Origin: Prolixibacteraceae bacterium
Lineage (GTDB): Bacteria; Bacteroidota; Bacteroidia; Bacteroidales; Prolixibacteraceae
NCBI GenBank assembly: GCA_009773765.1
Contig: WTWZ01000040.1
Coordinates: 1 to 35,393 of the forward strand
Direction: 5' to 3'
Length of the DNA stretch: 35,393 nt
Below the pieces are notes generated by a model. That model did not search any database and was not told the origin of the DNA. It saw only the letters and a list, made by a program, of their open reading frames with translations. Of this stretch, positions 14,538 to 24,218 are shown piece by piece (within the stretch, counting starts at the first letter, position 1; every line of letters starts with the position of its first letter). The position numbers and the translations under genes are program-made.

Positions 14538-14566
14538 GCCCCCTCTAACTCCCCCAGGGGGGAGAA
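14538..14566 (+). repeat. GC-rich palindrome after the DnaJ-domain gene
   Basis: A CCCCCTCTAACTCCCCC-type sequence folds back as CTCCCCC/GGGGGGAG (14549-14555 with 14557-14564). It is very GC-rich for this intergenic region and no T run follows, so it is not a normal intrinsic terminator. Similar C-rich/G-rich palindromes occur dispersed in Bacteroidota intergenic regions, and this may be one of them. Confidence 0.4.
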
Positions 14567-15184
14567 CAGAACCAGAAAATTAAAATGAAAAGTTAATAAT
14601 ACGTTTATGGCGGCAAGCTGCAATAAGGATTTACTGAAACGGTGGGGTAATTTGATTTAACGCCGAAAATAATTTCATTGCTAAGAGTTGTTTAAAAAAC
14701 TGGCTCCATTTGGCCTGCTTGTATGTTTCGTTCTGGTCTGTTCCCAAAAAGCACTAATTTTTTACTGTTTTTTTAATTTTAAATATATTTTTAGCAACAA
14801 TCAAATGTTCATTGATAAACAAAGTCCCTGCATTGAAATTTTCACTTTTAACCCTCGAAGCCTTCCTTCCTTCCGAATAACAGATATTTGCCAAATAATT
14901 TAGGACAACTGATTAACAACAACTTGTACGAACAAGCATTTTTTAATAAAAAAAGCAGAGTATCAGTAATACATAAAAATGTATAAAACCGGCCTTTAAA
15001 AAATGTGAATGCAAAAATGCTAATTTGTATCCTCAAAAGGTAAACATCCCAAGTATGGTTGATTTATCAACAAAAAAATATCAGGATATTTAACAAAAAC
15101 AGTTGATGAAACAAAAATAAAATATCATATTTGCTTACAGTAAAAAAAACATATTTTTAAATATTAATTTAAACATTAACGACT
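14567..15184. other. Long AT-rich intergenic region before the lamin-tail protein gene
   Basis: This stretch of more than 600 bp is AT-rich and has stop codons in all frames at short intervals, and no supported gene. It must hold the promoter of the 1325-residue protein gene, but I could not find a clean TTTG/TAnnTTTG pair. The final 80 bases before the start codon are almost pure A/T. Confidence 0.5.
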
Positions 15185-18100
15185 ATGAGATTAAAACTTT
15201 TACTTTTTACGATGTTGCTGTCCATGGGTATATTTGCCCAGGAAGCATACAGGGGCTTAGTTATTACTGAGTCCAGAATGTCCGCCACACCCGACAACTA
15301 CGTTGAAATTACGAACATGGGTGACAAAGCGGTTAACCTAAAGGATTTCGAATTAGGGAAAGTTACACCGTGGAGCACGGCAATAAATGATGTATTTAAC
15401 GATCCTTTTACTCCGGGAACGTTTGAGCAGATGAGGTTACCTGATTTCGTGCTTGAACCGGGGAAAAGCTTTGTTGTAGCAACAGCTTATGATTTTGCCG
15501 ACGAACAGTACAGGAAGAAAATAGCGGGATTTGAAGGGGGGCAGCAAAGATTGCAGAAACTTCAAATATACGAAATAGCTGATCTGCTTTTACACATGTC
15601 CGAAGTAAACGGTGATGCAACCGATAGTATTACACGGAATGCAGCCGGGGAAATATTTGGGGTTCTTGAAGCATGGGGAGGACGTGAAGCTCTTTATCTC
15701 GAGCATCATTTATCTGAAGTGGATTCGGTTGTAATTGATCAGGTGGGCGGTGTCTTTGACAACAACGGCCAGAATTTTGACAGAAGTTATGATGTGGCTG
15801 GTGTTACCGGTGCAACTAACAACTCCATACTGATCCGTAAATCAATTGTTAAGCAGGGTAATCTCGATTTTGCCAATGCCCGTGGAGTTGGCGAAGATGA
15901 TTCGGAGTGGATTGTGTGGCAACGTCCGGCTAATTGGGAACAATGGCGCGATTTGCAATGGACAGTTGGAAATCACGGGGATTATGTACTCGATGAAAAA
16001 ACGCTGGAGTCAGATATCGTGGATGTTAATTTTGCAGGAAAAACCATCACCGTTCCATGGGGAATACGCAGGGGCGATGGCGTTATGCGTGCAATGAAAC
16101 AAAAACCGGCTGTTCGCTGGATTTATGACTTGGGTCCAAATTTTAAAGATTCATTAACCTTTGCCGCACGTACTGGTGATAAATTGCACATTACAGTGAC
16201 AGGAAATAAGGCACATAAGGCTACTTTCAACATTATAGTCGCAGAACCGACTGCCGGTGCAAACATTGTTGTTCCGGTTACAGGTTTAAACTACCCAACA
16301 GCAACTGCCGTTCAGTGGTGGAGAGGCGATAACCAGAGAGGTATGCTCGATTGGCCAAGGGTAACACAACACAAATCGGGAACTGACAGTATTACAGGCA
16401 ACTGGTACGGTATTCCGTATGCTACCCGTGTTGACTCATTACTGATGCGACTGGAAAAAGCTGCCAATGCAAAATGGGAAATTGTTCCTGTTGACGGAGT
16501 TGCAAGGCCCGACCTGAAACATGGCGATAAATTAAAAGTTATTGCCCAGAATGGCGCTGTTAAAGAATATTTCATCGAGGTGAGACCGCTTCAGCCAAGC
16601 CATAATGCATACCTTGCATCCATAACCTGGCCTGATATTCCTGATGCATACAGGGGTTTGTTTGGCTGGGTTGGCGATACTGTGCCCGGATTTAACGCAA
16701 CTACCTATAATTACCGTATAACTGTTCCGATGGACGTGGACGGGATTCCTGCCCTGGTTGCAAAAACGCAACAATTGAATGCAAAAGTTCAGGTTAACCG
16801 TGCCACTTCACTGTATGGCACAATTGCACAGCGCACCATTCAGTTTGTGGTTACCGCTGAAGACGACAGCGTTTCGTACACTTACAATGTGGAACTGGTG
16901 AAAGAAATCGACCCATCGAAACTTCAGCCCTACCATGCTGAACCTTTTCTTTCGGAATTTATATTTTGGGAACAATGGTCCAACGGTTTTGCTGAAATTG
17001 CCAATCCGGGCAACCAACCGCTCGATTTAAGCAATTATATGTTTACCTGTCAGTGGAACACTAACCCGTCTGGTGCAATTACTGCCAGAATGCTGCCCAC
17101 CGAATGGTTAGACCGCTACGATAAATACGTTCCCGGTTATAAATGGGTTAACGAGGCACAGTGGTCGGTAACGCCGGGTATCCTGCAACAGGATCTGAAC
17201 GTAAATGCCCTTGTTATGCCAGGCGATGTTTTTTGTCTAGGTGCAATTTTTACAGATGGCGTTACCAATCCCTCATGGATTCCAACTTACAGATGGCCGG
17301 TTCCTGCCCAGTTGGATGTTCAGTTTAATATGTATCCGAACAACTCCAACAAAAGGGACTTCCCTAACGGGCACGTAAACCCATGGGGAGAAAGAATCAG
17401 TGGCAACGGTTCACCCATTCGTAAATGGTCAAATTCAAGCTGGTTCATGTTCAAAATCCTGAACGATTCAATTAAACAGGGTTTAAAACCTGCCAACAAC
17501 CCCGCCGATTTCGAATTAATCGAAACATGGTCAATGGCTTCAACCACCGACTGGATTGTTGGGGGGAAAAGAGCAGAGATGATCACCAACTGGATTAGAA
17601 AACCTCATATTTACAAAAGCAATACCGGTTTTGGTACCAATGGTTCTTTCGGAACCAATCCTGAAACCAGCGAATGGACTTTTACCGACAGGCCATACTG
17701 GCAGAAACTTGGTATAGGATGGCCTCAGGATATCCTTAACGTTGGCAACGATATTGGTCAGCACTTTATGCACGAACCAACACAGTACAAATCAACGGTA
17801 TCTTCCATTGTTTACAAAGTGAGCGAAGGTTACTCCATGAACGAAAGCATAAGGGGATTAAAAACAGGCACTACTGTTGCCGACTTTATGGGGGGCATTA
17901 CAAAAGCCCACGAAAAACAGGCGTTAAAGGTAAAAAGAGCTGCAGCGGAACTGGCCATGGGCGATGCGGTTAAATTAAATGATGTCTTGGAAGTAATGTC
18001 AGCCGACAGCGTTAATACTACAAAATATGTACTGAATGTAACTAATGAAGGTTTGAGTTCGAATGCTGTGTTGACATCAACCAGATATACTGTTACTATT

Positions 18101-19162
18101 GAACAGCAACCGAAAAGCGCTTCGGCAGCATCAGCAGTAGCAGGGGTTGGCAACATCAAAGGTTTTGAATATGGCACTGCATTGCGCACTGTATTAGCCA
18201 ATATCACGGTTCCTTTCGGGGCAAGCCTAACTGTTATCGATGGCCATGGCGCTTATATTCCGTTGAAAATGCTGAATTTCGACACTACATACATCAATGT
18301 AACTGTAAACAACAATATTTTCCTGAATGTTGTTGCTGAAAATGGCGTTACTCAAATCAACTACCAGTTAATTCCATCCTCATCAGACAATGACGCATTC
18401 CTGTTGTCGGATGTTTACAGTGTGATCCAGAAAGATCTATTGGTCCAGTATGTACCTCGCGGAACAAACGTAAGCACTTTTTTGTCGAATTTAGTTCCTT
18501 CGGGAAAAGCTACCATGAAATTAGTTAACAAAATGGGGCAGGTACGTCTTGACGGCGGTGTTGCCGATGACGATAAAGTAGTTGTAACCTCGGCCAATGG
18601 CAAGGTAACAAAAACATACCATATTTCGAAACTGGCGAGTGAAGCCACGCCGGCAACAACTTATCTGGCCTACATTTTATCATCAGTTTATGGTGTTGAC
18701 CAGGTTGCTTACAAGGTAGCCGGGGTATCAGGAACTGAAACTATTGCTGCTTTCCTTGGTAAGGTTACCGCAGCCCCTGGTGCAACAGCAATGGTTGTTA
18801 ACAAAAATGGTGCAATGAAAACCTCGGGCGATATTGACGGGAGCGATATGGTAAAGGTAACTTCAGCCGATGGCAAAATAAATGTAATCTACACATTTGG
18901 CCCGCTTACTTCAGCCGATGTTTTGAAGGCAAATGATATTCAGTTGTATCCAAACCCAACCAACGGCGAAATCAACGTCAGCGGTTTGAAAGCCGGATAC
19001 CGCATTCAGGTTTACAATTCAGTGGGCGCCGCAGTCCGCGATATCAATGTTCAAAGCAGCGTTGAAATAATTTCGCTGAGAAACCAACCAGCCGGAATGT
19101 ATATGATAGTTGTAAGCGACAACAGCAAATTGCTGGGCCGTTACAAAGCATTGAAACAATAA
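15185..19162 (+). CDS. T9SS-secreted lamin-tail and repeat protein (1325 residues)
   Basis: This is a large secreted protein with a short signal peptide (LKLLLFTMLLSMGIFAQ, cleavage near residue 18). The N-terminal segment (YRGLVITESRMSATPDNYVE, then ITNMGDKAVNLKDFELGK) and a second one at about residues 580-625 (LSEFIFWEQWSNGFAEIANP, then GNQPLDLSNYMF) look like lamin-tail domains. From about residue 870 to 1240 there are four copies of a 75-100-residue module (GTTVADFMGGIT, GTNVSTFLSNL, GTETIAAFLGKV; ending VKVTSADGK or VVVTSANGK). The C-terminus (1249-1325: QLYPNPTNGEINVSGL, QPAGMYMIVVS) is a type A T9SS sorting domain. No catalytic motif is seen. Its place at the head of a glycan-degradation cluster suggests a surface binding or scaffold role, which is inference. 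Confidence 0.85.
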   Translation: MRLKLLLFTMLLSMGIFAQEAYRGLVITESRMSATPDNYVEITNMGDKAVNLKDFELGKVTPWSTAINDVFNDPFTPGTFEQMRLPDFVLEPGKSFVVATAYDFADEQYRKKIAGFEGGQQRLQKLQIYEIADLLLHMSEVNGDATDSITRNAAGEIFGVLEAWGGREALYLEHHLSEVDSVVIDQVGGVFDNNGQNFDRSYDVAGVTGATNNSILIRKSIVKQGNLDFANARGVGEDDSEWIVWQRPANWEQWRDLQWTVGNHGDYVLDEKTLESDIVDVNFAGKTITVPWGIRRGDGVMRAMKQKPAVRWIYDLGPNFKDSLTFAARTGDKLHITVTGNKAHKATFNIIVAEPTAGANIVVPVTGLNYPTATAVQWWRGDNQRGMLDWPRVTQHKSGTDSITGNWYGIPYATRVDSLLMRLEKAANAKWEIVPVDGVARPDLKHGDKLKVIAQNGAVKEYFIEVRPLQPSHNAYLASITWPDIPDAYRGLFGWVGDTVPGFNATTYNYRITVPMDVDGIPALVAKTQQLNAKVQVNRATSLYGTIAQRTIQFVVTAEDDSVSYTYNVELVKEIDPSKLQPYHAEPFLSEFIFWEQWSNGFAEIANPGNQPLDLSNYMFTCQWNTNPSGAITARMLPTEWLDRYDKYVPGYKWVNEAQWSVTPGILQQDLNVNALVMPGDVFCLGAIFTDGVTNPSWIPTYRWPVPAQLDVQFNMYPNNSNKRDFPNGHVNPWGERISGNGSPIRKWSNSSWFMFKILNDSIKQGLKPANNPADFELIETWSMASTTDWIVGGKRAEMITNWIRKPHIYKSNTGFGTNGSFGTNPETSEWTFTDRPYWQKLGIGWPQDILNVGNDIGQHFMHEPTQYKSTVSSIVYKVSEGYSMNESIRGLKTGTTVADFMGGITKAHEKQALKVKRAAAELAMGDAVKLNDVLEVMSADSVNTTKYVLNVTNEGLSSNAVLTSTRYTVTIEQQPKSASAASAVAGVGNIKGFEYGTALRTVLANITVPFGASLTVIDGHGAYIPLKMLNFDTTYINVTVNNNIFLNVVAENGVTQINYQLIPSSSDNDAFLLSDVYSVIQKDLLVQYVPRGTNVSTFLSNLVPSGKATMKLVNKMGQVRLDGGVADDDKVVVTSANGKVTKTYHISKLASEATPATTYLAYILSSVYGVDQVAYKVAGVSGTETIAAFLGKVTAAPGATAMVVNKNGAMKTSGDIDGSDMVKVTSADGKINVIYTFGPLTSADVLKANDIQLYPNPTNGEINVSGLKAGYRIQVYNSVGAAVRDINVQSSVEIISLRNQPAGMYMIVVSDNSKLLGRYKALKQ

Positions 19163-19181
19163 TTTGTTTGAAAAATATAGG

Positions 19182-19211
19182 AAAAGGCCTGCAGTTGCAG
19201 GCCTTTTTTTT
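19182..19211 (+). terminator. Strong terminator after the lamin-tail protein gene
   Basis: A perfect 12-bp GC-containing stem (19182-19193 with 19196-19207) is followed by a T run. The hairpin makes the preceding gene a single-gene transcript and separates it from the glycoside hydrolase genes that begin 66 bases later. Confidence 0.9.
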
Positions 19212-19276
19212 GAATCCCAATTCCCCGGTTTTTTTACTATTTTCGCTTTTTTGCAAAAGCTATTAAATTTAAACCC

Positions 19277-21268
19277 ATGAAACAATTCAATCCAAAACAA
19301 ATCCTGTTTCTCATTTATGGATTATTTATATCCACCATCATTTCGGCACAAATCACCCCGCACGGAGCCATTCAACAAATGCAAAAAGGCATTAACCTCG
19401 GCAATACCCACGAACCGCCAACCGAAGCGGGATGGAACAATCCAAAGGCACAGGAATATTATTTCGATTTGTATAAGGAAGCCGGGTTCGATTGTGTCCG
19501 TATTCCGGTGAGATATGATAATTACACCGGTAAAACCCTACCCTACAAAGTAAGCGGCGCCTGGTTAAACCGGATAGAAGAGGTTGCTGACTGGGGACTT
19601 AAACGCGGTTTGTTCGTTGTAATAAACACTCACCACGAAGACTGGATAAAAAGCAGTTACACCGATGCCAACAAAGCCCGTTTCGATAGCATCTGGTCGC
19701 AAATTGCGGTTAAATTCAAAGACAAACCCGAAAGGCTGATTTTTGAAATCATTAACGAACCGCACGGATTGACCAAAGCCCAAAACGACGATTTGCACGC
19801 CCGCGTTTTATCCATCATCCGTAAAACAAACCCTACCCGATTAGTCATTTTCCAGGGGCATAACTGGGGCGGCTCCGATGAACTGATTACCGCTGCAATT
19901 CCAAATGACAAATATGTTATCGGCTCGTTTCATTCATACGACCCTTACTTGTTTGGGTTGGAAGGCCAGGGGACCTGGGGAACGGCATCGGATTACAACC
20001 AGCTCGAGAATAAATTCAAGGCGGTTTCAAACTGGTCGGTTAAAAACAATATTCCTGTTTTTCTGGGGGAATTTGGCTCGCTTAAAAAATGTGAGTTTAA
20101 CTCGCGGATGCGCCATTACCGCGCTTATGTTGAACTGTCGCAAAAATACGGTTTTGCAAGCATGGCCTGGGACGATGGCGGCGATTTCAGGATAATGGAA
20201 CGCCAGCAAAAATCATGGGACGAGGTAAAAGATATTTTAATCTATACCACGGCAAAATCACCTGTGCCGCTGGTAAAAGTTTATCAGGATTCTATTATTG
20301 TTATAAACTGGGCCAACAAGGTATCAGATAACGACAGCATCATCATTCAACGCCGGGCAGGAACATCGCAGAACTATACCGCAATTGCCAGGCTCAAATC
20401 CGATGAAACTTCGTACAACGATGTTAAACCAACCGTGAACCAGACTTACACGTACAGGGTAATTGCGCATTACAACGATTCAACCGGTTTATATTCACAA
20501 CCAATTCAGGTATTCTTTCCAAAATGGGTAAAACCAGTAAGGGTTCCTTTTAAAGGAGTACCCCACGAAATTCCGGGAACGATTGAAGCCGAAGATTTTG
20601 ACAAGGGCGGAGAAGATTTTACCTATCATGATGCAGATGTATCAAACATTCCCGGAAAATACAGGCCCGATGAAGGAGTGGATATTTACGACCGGCTTGG
20701 AACCGGGTTTCACATTGGGAATGCCATTGCCGGCGAGTGGTACGAATATTCGGTGGATGTGAAATCTGAAGGGTCCTACACATTTACTGTACATTTGGCA
20801 ACGGTTTACAATGGAGGTAAATTTCAGATTTCCATCGATTCGGCCAGGTCTGAAATCATTACTGTTGCAAGCACATTGAGCAACCTGAACACCAAACCGT
20901 TTTCAACCGAAATGTATTTGTACCCCGGCAAACGAATTATGCGATTTACTGTGATTGCCAATCCTCTGTTCAATATCGATAAATTTGAATTCGATTTAAA
21001 AACTGCCAACCGCAATTTCGAAATTAATCCTGAAAAATCCTTTCAGCTAACTCAAACCGCAAATGAAATAATTGTTGCGCAAAATTCGAATCAGAATTTG
21101 AATCACATCGGTTTGTATTCGGTTACCGGAAGTCTGATAAAAGTGATTAAAAATCCCGGGAATCAAACGGTGATCCCAACCGTTGGTTTACCAGCCGGTG
21201 TTTACATTATTCAGGCTTCCAACGCTTCCAAACGCTTTTCAGAAAAAGTAATAATCAATCCATTTTAA
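19277..21268 (+). CDS. GH5 endoglucanase-type enzyme with Fn3, CBM6 and T9SS sorting domain
   Basis: This is a 663-residue secreted enzyme. A signal peptide (cleavage near IISAQ, residue 24) precedes a GH5 (beta/alpha)8 domain (about 28-330). This domain has NLGNTHEPPTEAGW, VINTHHEDW, the acid/base E161 in FEIINEPHG and the nucleophile E265 in FLGEFGS. An Fn3-like domain (about 340-425) and a CBM6-type beta-sandwich (about 432-578: PGTIEAEDFDKGG, AGEWYEYSVDV, FNIDKFEF) follow. The end (590-663) is a type A sorting domain. The GH5 part resembles subfamily 4 endoglucanases/xyloglucanases, but subfamily and substrate are not certain. It is the first gene of a run of hydrolases with gaps of 9-13 bases. 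Confidence 0.92.
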   Translation: MKQFNPKQILFLIYGLFISTIISAQITPHGAIQQMQKGINLGNTHEPPTEAGWNNPKAQEYYFDLYKEAGFDCVRIPVRYDNYTGKTLPYKVSGAWLNRIEEVADWGLKRGLFVVINTHHEDWIKSSYTDANKARFDSIWSQIAVKFKDKPERLIFEIINEPHGLTKAQNDDLHARVLSIIRKTNPTRLVIFQGHNWGGSDELITAAIPNDKYVIGSFHSYDPYLFGLEGQGTWGTASDYNQLENKFKAVSNWSVKNNIPVFLGEFGSLKKCEFNSRMRHYRAYVELSQKYGFASMAWDDGGDFRIMERQQKSWDEVKDILIYTTAKSPVPLVKVYQDSIIVINWANKVSDNDSIIIQRRAGTSQNYTAIARLKSDETSYNDVKPTVNQTYTYRVIAHYNDSTGLYSQPIQVFFPKWVKPVRVPFKGVPHEIPGTIEAEDFDKGGEDFTYHDADVSNIPGKYRPDEGVDIYDRLGTGFHIGNAIAGEWYEYSVDVKSEGSYTFTVHLATVYNGGKFQISIDSARSEIITVASTLSNLNTKPFSTEMYLYPGKRIMRFTVIANPLFNIDKFEFDLKTANRNFEINPEKSFQLTQTANEIIVAQNSNQNLNHIGLYSVTGSLIKVIKNPGNQTVIPTVGLPAGVYIIQASNASKRFSEKVIINPF

Positions 21269-21277
21269 TTTAAAATT

Positions 21278-23188
21278 ATGACCAGGATTTTCAAAATAAC
21301 CTTTCTACTCTTACTCGTTTTTGAAATCAGTAATGCGCAACCGGTCCAGATTACCATAAATGCCACTGCGGAAAAACGGCCGGTATCACCTTACATTTTT
21401 GGTAAAAATAATGTATTGCCAAGTACCTATTTAAATAATAACTCCAACGCGGACGTGACCAAAGCCAACGAAGCCGGGGTGCGGCTTGTGCGGCAGGGAG
21501 GCGGAAACAACAGCACCAAATACAATTGGCGCCAGAAACTTTCGAGCCACCCCGACTGGTACAATAACGTTTACGCCAACAACTGGGATGCAGCGGCGAA
21601 AAACCTTACAGTTAAAATGCCCGGAGTACAGGGTATGTGGTCGTTTCAATTGCTTGGGAAAGTAGCCGCCAACACCCAACATAATTTCCCCGACTGGACC
21701 TACAACGGCTCTAAATGGTGGGACGGCGTTCACCAAAACCTGGCAGGGGGCGGCGCTGTGAATCCTGCGGGAGGCGGTAAAGCCCTGCGGGAAGGAAACC
21801 CTGATTTGTACCTGAAAGATTGGCCGGCGGATTCAACAGTTGGCATTCTCTACAAATGGTTTGGCGCTGGCGGCTTGGGTTACGATACAACCTGGTACCG
21901 TTACTGGAGCATGGACAACGAACCCGAAATATGGTCGGGAACGCATGATGATGTAATGAAAACACAAATTCCGGCAGAGGAATTTATGCAACTCTATTTT
22001 AAAGTCGCCAAAGCTGCACGGGCGAAATTTCCGGGCATAAAACTGTCGGGGCCGGTGCCGGCAAATGAGTGGCAGTGGTACAGGTATGGCAGCGACGGGA
22101 TTTTGTACAAAGGGAAAAAATACTGCTGGCTCGAATTCTTTATCCTGCGCATTGCAGAAGAAGAAAAAGAAACCGGGATTAAACTGCTTGATATTCTTGA
22201 CATCCATTATTACCCGTCATCATCGAATGCAGAGCAACTGGTTCAGTTTTACAGGGTTTTCTTCGATCGGAATTATGTTTATCCTGAAGCCAACGGTGTG
22301 AAAACAGTAAACGGTGGTTGGGACAACAATCAGAATAAGGAATATATTTTTGGCCGCTGTTCCGACTGGCTCAAAAAATACATGGGCGATAACCACAGCG
22401 TAAAATTTGGTGTTACAGAATGTGGTTTAAACACAAGCAATGCAAACGTGCATGCTTCATGGTACGCTTCAACCATGGGTGAGTTCATGAAAAACGGAGT
22501 TGAAATATTCACTCCATGGAGTTGGCCAACTGGCATGTGGGAAACACTTCACCTTTTCAGCCGATACTCACATAAAAATTTTATTGATGCAACTTCAACC
22601 CAGGAAACTTATGTTTCGGCCTACCCTACCCTCAATGAAAATTCCGACTCGATGACCATTTTTCTGGTTAACCGACACACCACCCAAACCAAAGACATTC
22701 AGCTTGATGTGCGCAATTTCATTATTAAAAACGAACCGATTTACCTTTACACGCTTTCGAAACTTCCTGCAACTGAAACATTTGTTTCCCGCAATCAAAA
22801 CGCATTGAAAAGGAATCAGGTTGACCTGCCGAAGTATCATATTTCTGTTCAGCTTGAACCACTTTCGGTAAATGCAATTGTGCTTAAAGCAGCCACAACA
22901 TCGGTAAAACCAGTTCAATCTGAAAAGGCCGGACTAAATATTTTTCCAAATCCAAGTTCAGGAAAAATAAATATCGAGTTCTTTTCAGACAAAAACGGCA
23001 GCCCGGTGGTTATCGGGTTGTTTAACAGCAACGGACAAAAGCTAAAAACTATTTCCGGGGCACATACTTTCAGCGGCAAAAATCTCATCGAATTCGATTT
23101 ATCGGTATATTTAAGCGGAATTTACTGGATTACTGTTCGTTCTGATAATTTTAGTGAAACCCGAAAATTAATTCTGAACCAAAAATAA
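21278..23188 (+). CDS. GH44-like endoglucanase/xyloglucanase with T9SS sorting domain
   Basis: This is a 636-residue secreted enzyme (signal peptide ending SNAQ, about residue 20). The N-terminus (RPVSPYIFGKNNVLPSTY), the strongly conserved RLVRQGGGNNSTKYNWR and YWSMDNEPEIWSGTHDDVM match GH44 architecture. E215 in DNEP is the likely acid/base, and E381 in FGVTECG the likely nucleophile. A beta-sandwich C-terminal to the barrel (about 440-545) is followed by a type A T9SS sorting domain (LNIFPNPSSGKINIEF onwards). GH44 enzymes cut beta-1,4-glucans, often xyloglucan. It lies 9 bases after the GH5 gene and 12 bases before the next, clearly in one transcript. Confidence 0.82.
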   Translation: MTRIFKITFLLLLVFEISNAQPVQITINATAEKRPVSPYIFGKNNVLPSTYLNNNSNADVTKANEAGVRLVRQGGGNNSTKYNWRQKLSSHPDWYNNVYANNWDAAAKNLTVKMPGVQGMWSFQLLGKVAANTQHNFPDWTYNGSKWWDGVHQNLAGGGAVNPAGGGKALREGNPDLYLKDWPADSTVGILYKWFGAGGLGYDTTWYRYWSMDNEPEIWSGTHDDVMKTQIPAEEFMQLYFKVAKAARAKFPGIKLSGPVPANEWQWYRYGSDGILYKGKKYCWLEFFILRIAEEEKETGIKLLDILDIHYYPSSSNAEQLVQFYRVFFDRNYVYPEANGVKTVNGGWDNNQNKEYIFGRCSDWLKKYMGDNHSVKFGVTECGLNTSNANVHASWYASTMGEFMKNGVEIFTPWSWPTGMWETLHLFSRYSHKNFIDATSTQETYVSAYPTLNENSDSMTIFLVNRHTTQTKDIQLDVRNFIIKNEPIYLYTLSKLPATETFVSRNQNALKRNQVDLPKYHISVQLEPLSVNAIVLKAATTSVKPVQSEKAGLNIFPNPSSGKINIEFFSDKNGSPVVIGLFNSNGQKLKTISGAHTFSGKNLIEFDLSVYLSGIYWITVRSDNFSETRKLILNQK

Positions 23189-23200
23189 AAACTAATAAAA

Positions 23201-24138
23201 ATGAAACTGAAACAAGTATTTCTTACGGCAGCAATCTATTTGATTGCGTTCGCATTTGTTAACGCCCAACCAGTAAAAACCAACGGAAAACTTTCGGTGA
23301 AAGGAACTTTTCTGGTAAACGAAAAAGGCGAGGAAATTGTGTTGCGCGGCGTTAGTTACGGCTGGCACAACTGGTGGCCCAGGTTTTACAACAAAGAGTC
23401 GGTAAAATGGCTGGCTGCGCTGCTATGGGAGTGGGCCCAAGAGGAAGTTATCTGGACCGAAAAGATTGGTCGAAGGAGAAAATCGAAGCAGTTGTCCAGG
23501 GCGCCATCGAAGCGGGGATATATGTCATCATCGATTGGCATAGTCACGAAATACACACTGAAGAAGCAAAACTATTTTTTGCCGAAATGGCCGGAAAATA
23601 TGGTAAGTTTCCAAACGTGATTTATGAAATATTTAATGAGCCTGTGAAAGATTCGTGGGACACGGTAAAGGATTATTCAATTCAGGTAATAAAAGCCATT
23701 AGGGAAAAAGACCCGGACAATATTATCCTTGTGGGCAGCCCGCACTGGTGTCAGGACATACACATTGTTGCCGACGACCCTATAATAGGTTTCAGCAACC
23801 TGATGTACACCGTTCATTTTTATGCCGCCACCCATAAGCAACATTTGCGCGACCGCAGCGATTACGCGCTGAAAAAAGGCATCCCCATTTTTATATCGGA
23901 ATGTGCCGGAATGGAAGCAAGCGGCAACGGGCCTATTGATTATGAATCATGGAATACCTGGATTGACTGGATGGAGCAAAACAAAATCAGTTGGGTAACC
24001 TGGTCTATCGCCGACAAAAACGAAACCTGCTCAATGTTAAAAACAACAGCAGGCGACAATGGAAACTGGAAGGAGGCTGATTTAAAGGAATCGGGAATCA
24101 AAACCCGTGAAAAACTGAGGGCGTTTGCGAAGCCTTAA
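23201..24138 (+). pseudogene. GH5_2-like cellulase gene broken by a small deletion
   Basis: Frame 1 from 23201 gives a signal peptide (FVNAQ) and the start of a GH5 domain (LRGVSYGWHNWWPRFYNKES, VKWL). Homology then continues from about 23419 in another frame (AAMGVGPRGSYLDRKDW, YVIIDWHSHEIH) to a normal end at 24138. Between VKWL and AAMGV only 5 bases are present where GH5_2 enzymes have about ten residues, consistent with loss of about 25 bases and a frameshift. Both catalytic glutamates remain in the second part (FNEPVKD, codon 23638; FISECAG, codon 23899). The broken protein would stop at 23620. No sorting domain is present. A sequencing error would not explain the missing residues. Confidence 0.85.
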
Positions 24139-24218
24139 TCAGGTTAAAACCGGATGAGCGAATTTCCACCTGCCTGGGTTACCAGATAAATGAGTTGAAA
24201 ATTAAAATAACCATAATC

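Noticed and set aside
14549-14564. Intrinsic terminator after the DnaJ-domain gene
   Set aside because: The stem is GC-rich but is not followed by a T tract on the plus strand, so it was listed as a palindrome only.
14688-15036. Short frames on both strands in the gap before the lamin-tail gene
   Set aside because: They have Phe/Ile/Lys-rich composition from AT-rich DNA, no motif, and mutual overlap.
19209-19245. Promoter for the GH5 operon (TTTG then TATTTTCG)
   Set aside because: The -7 box has a mismatch and the spacer is 25 bases, outside the usual range, so the match is too weak to call.
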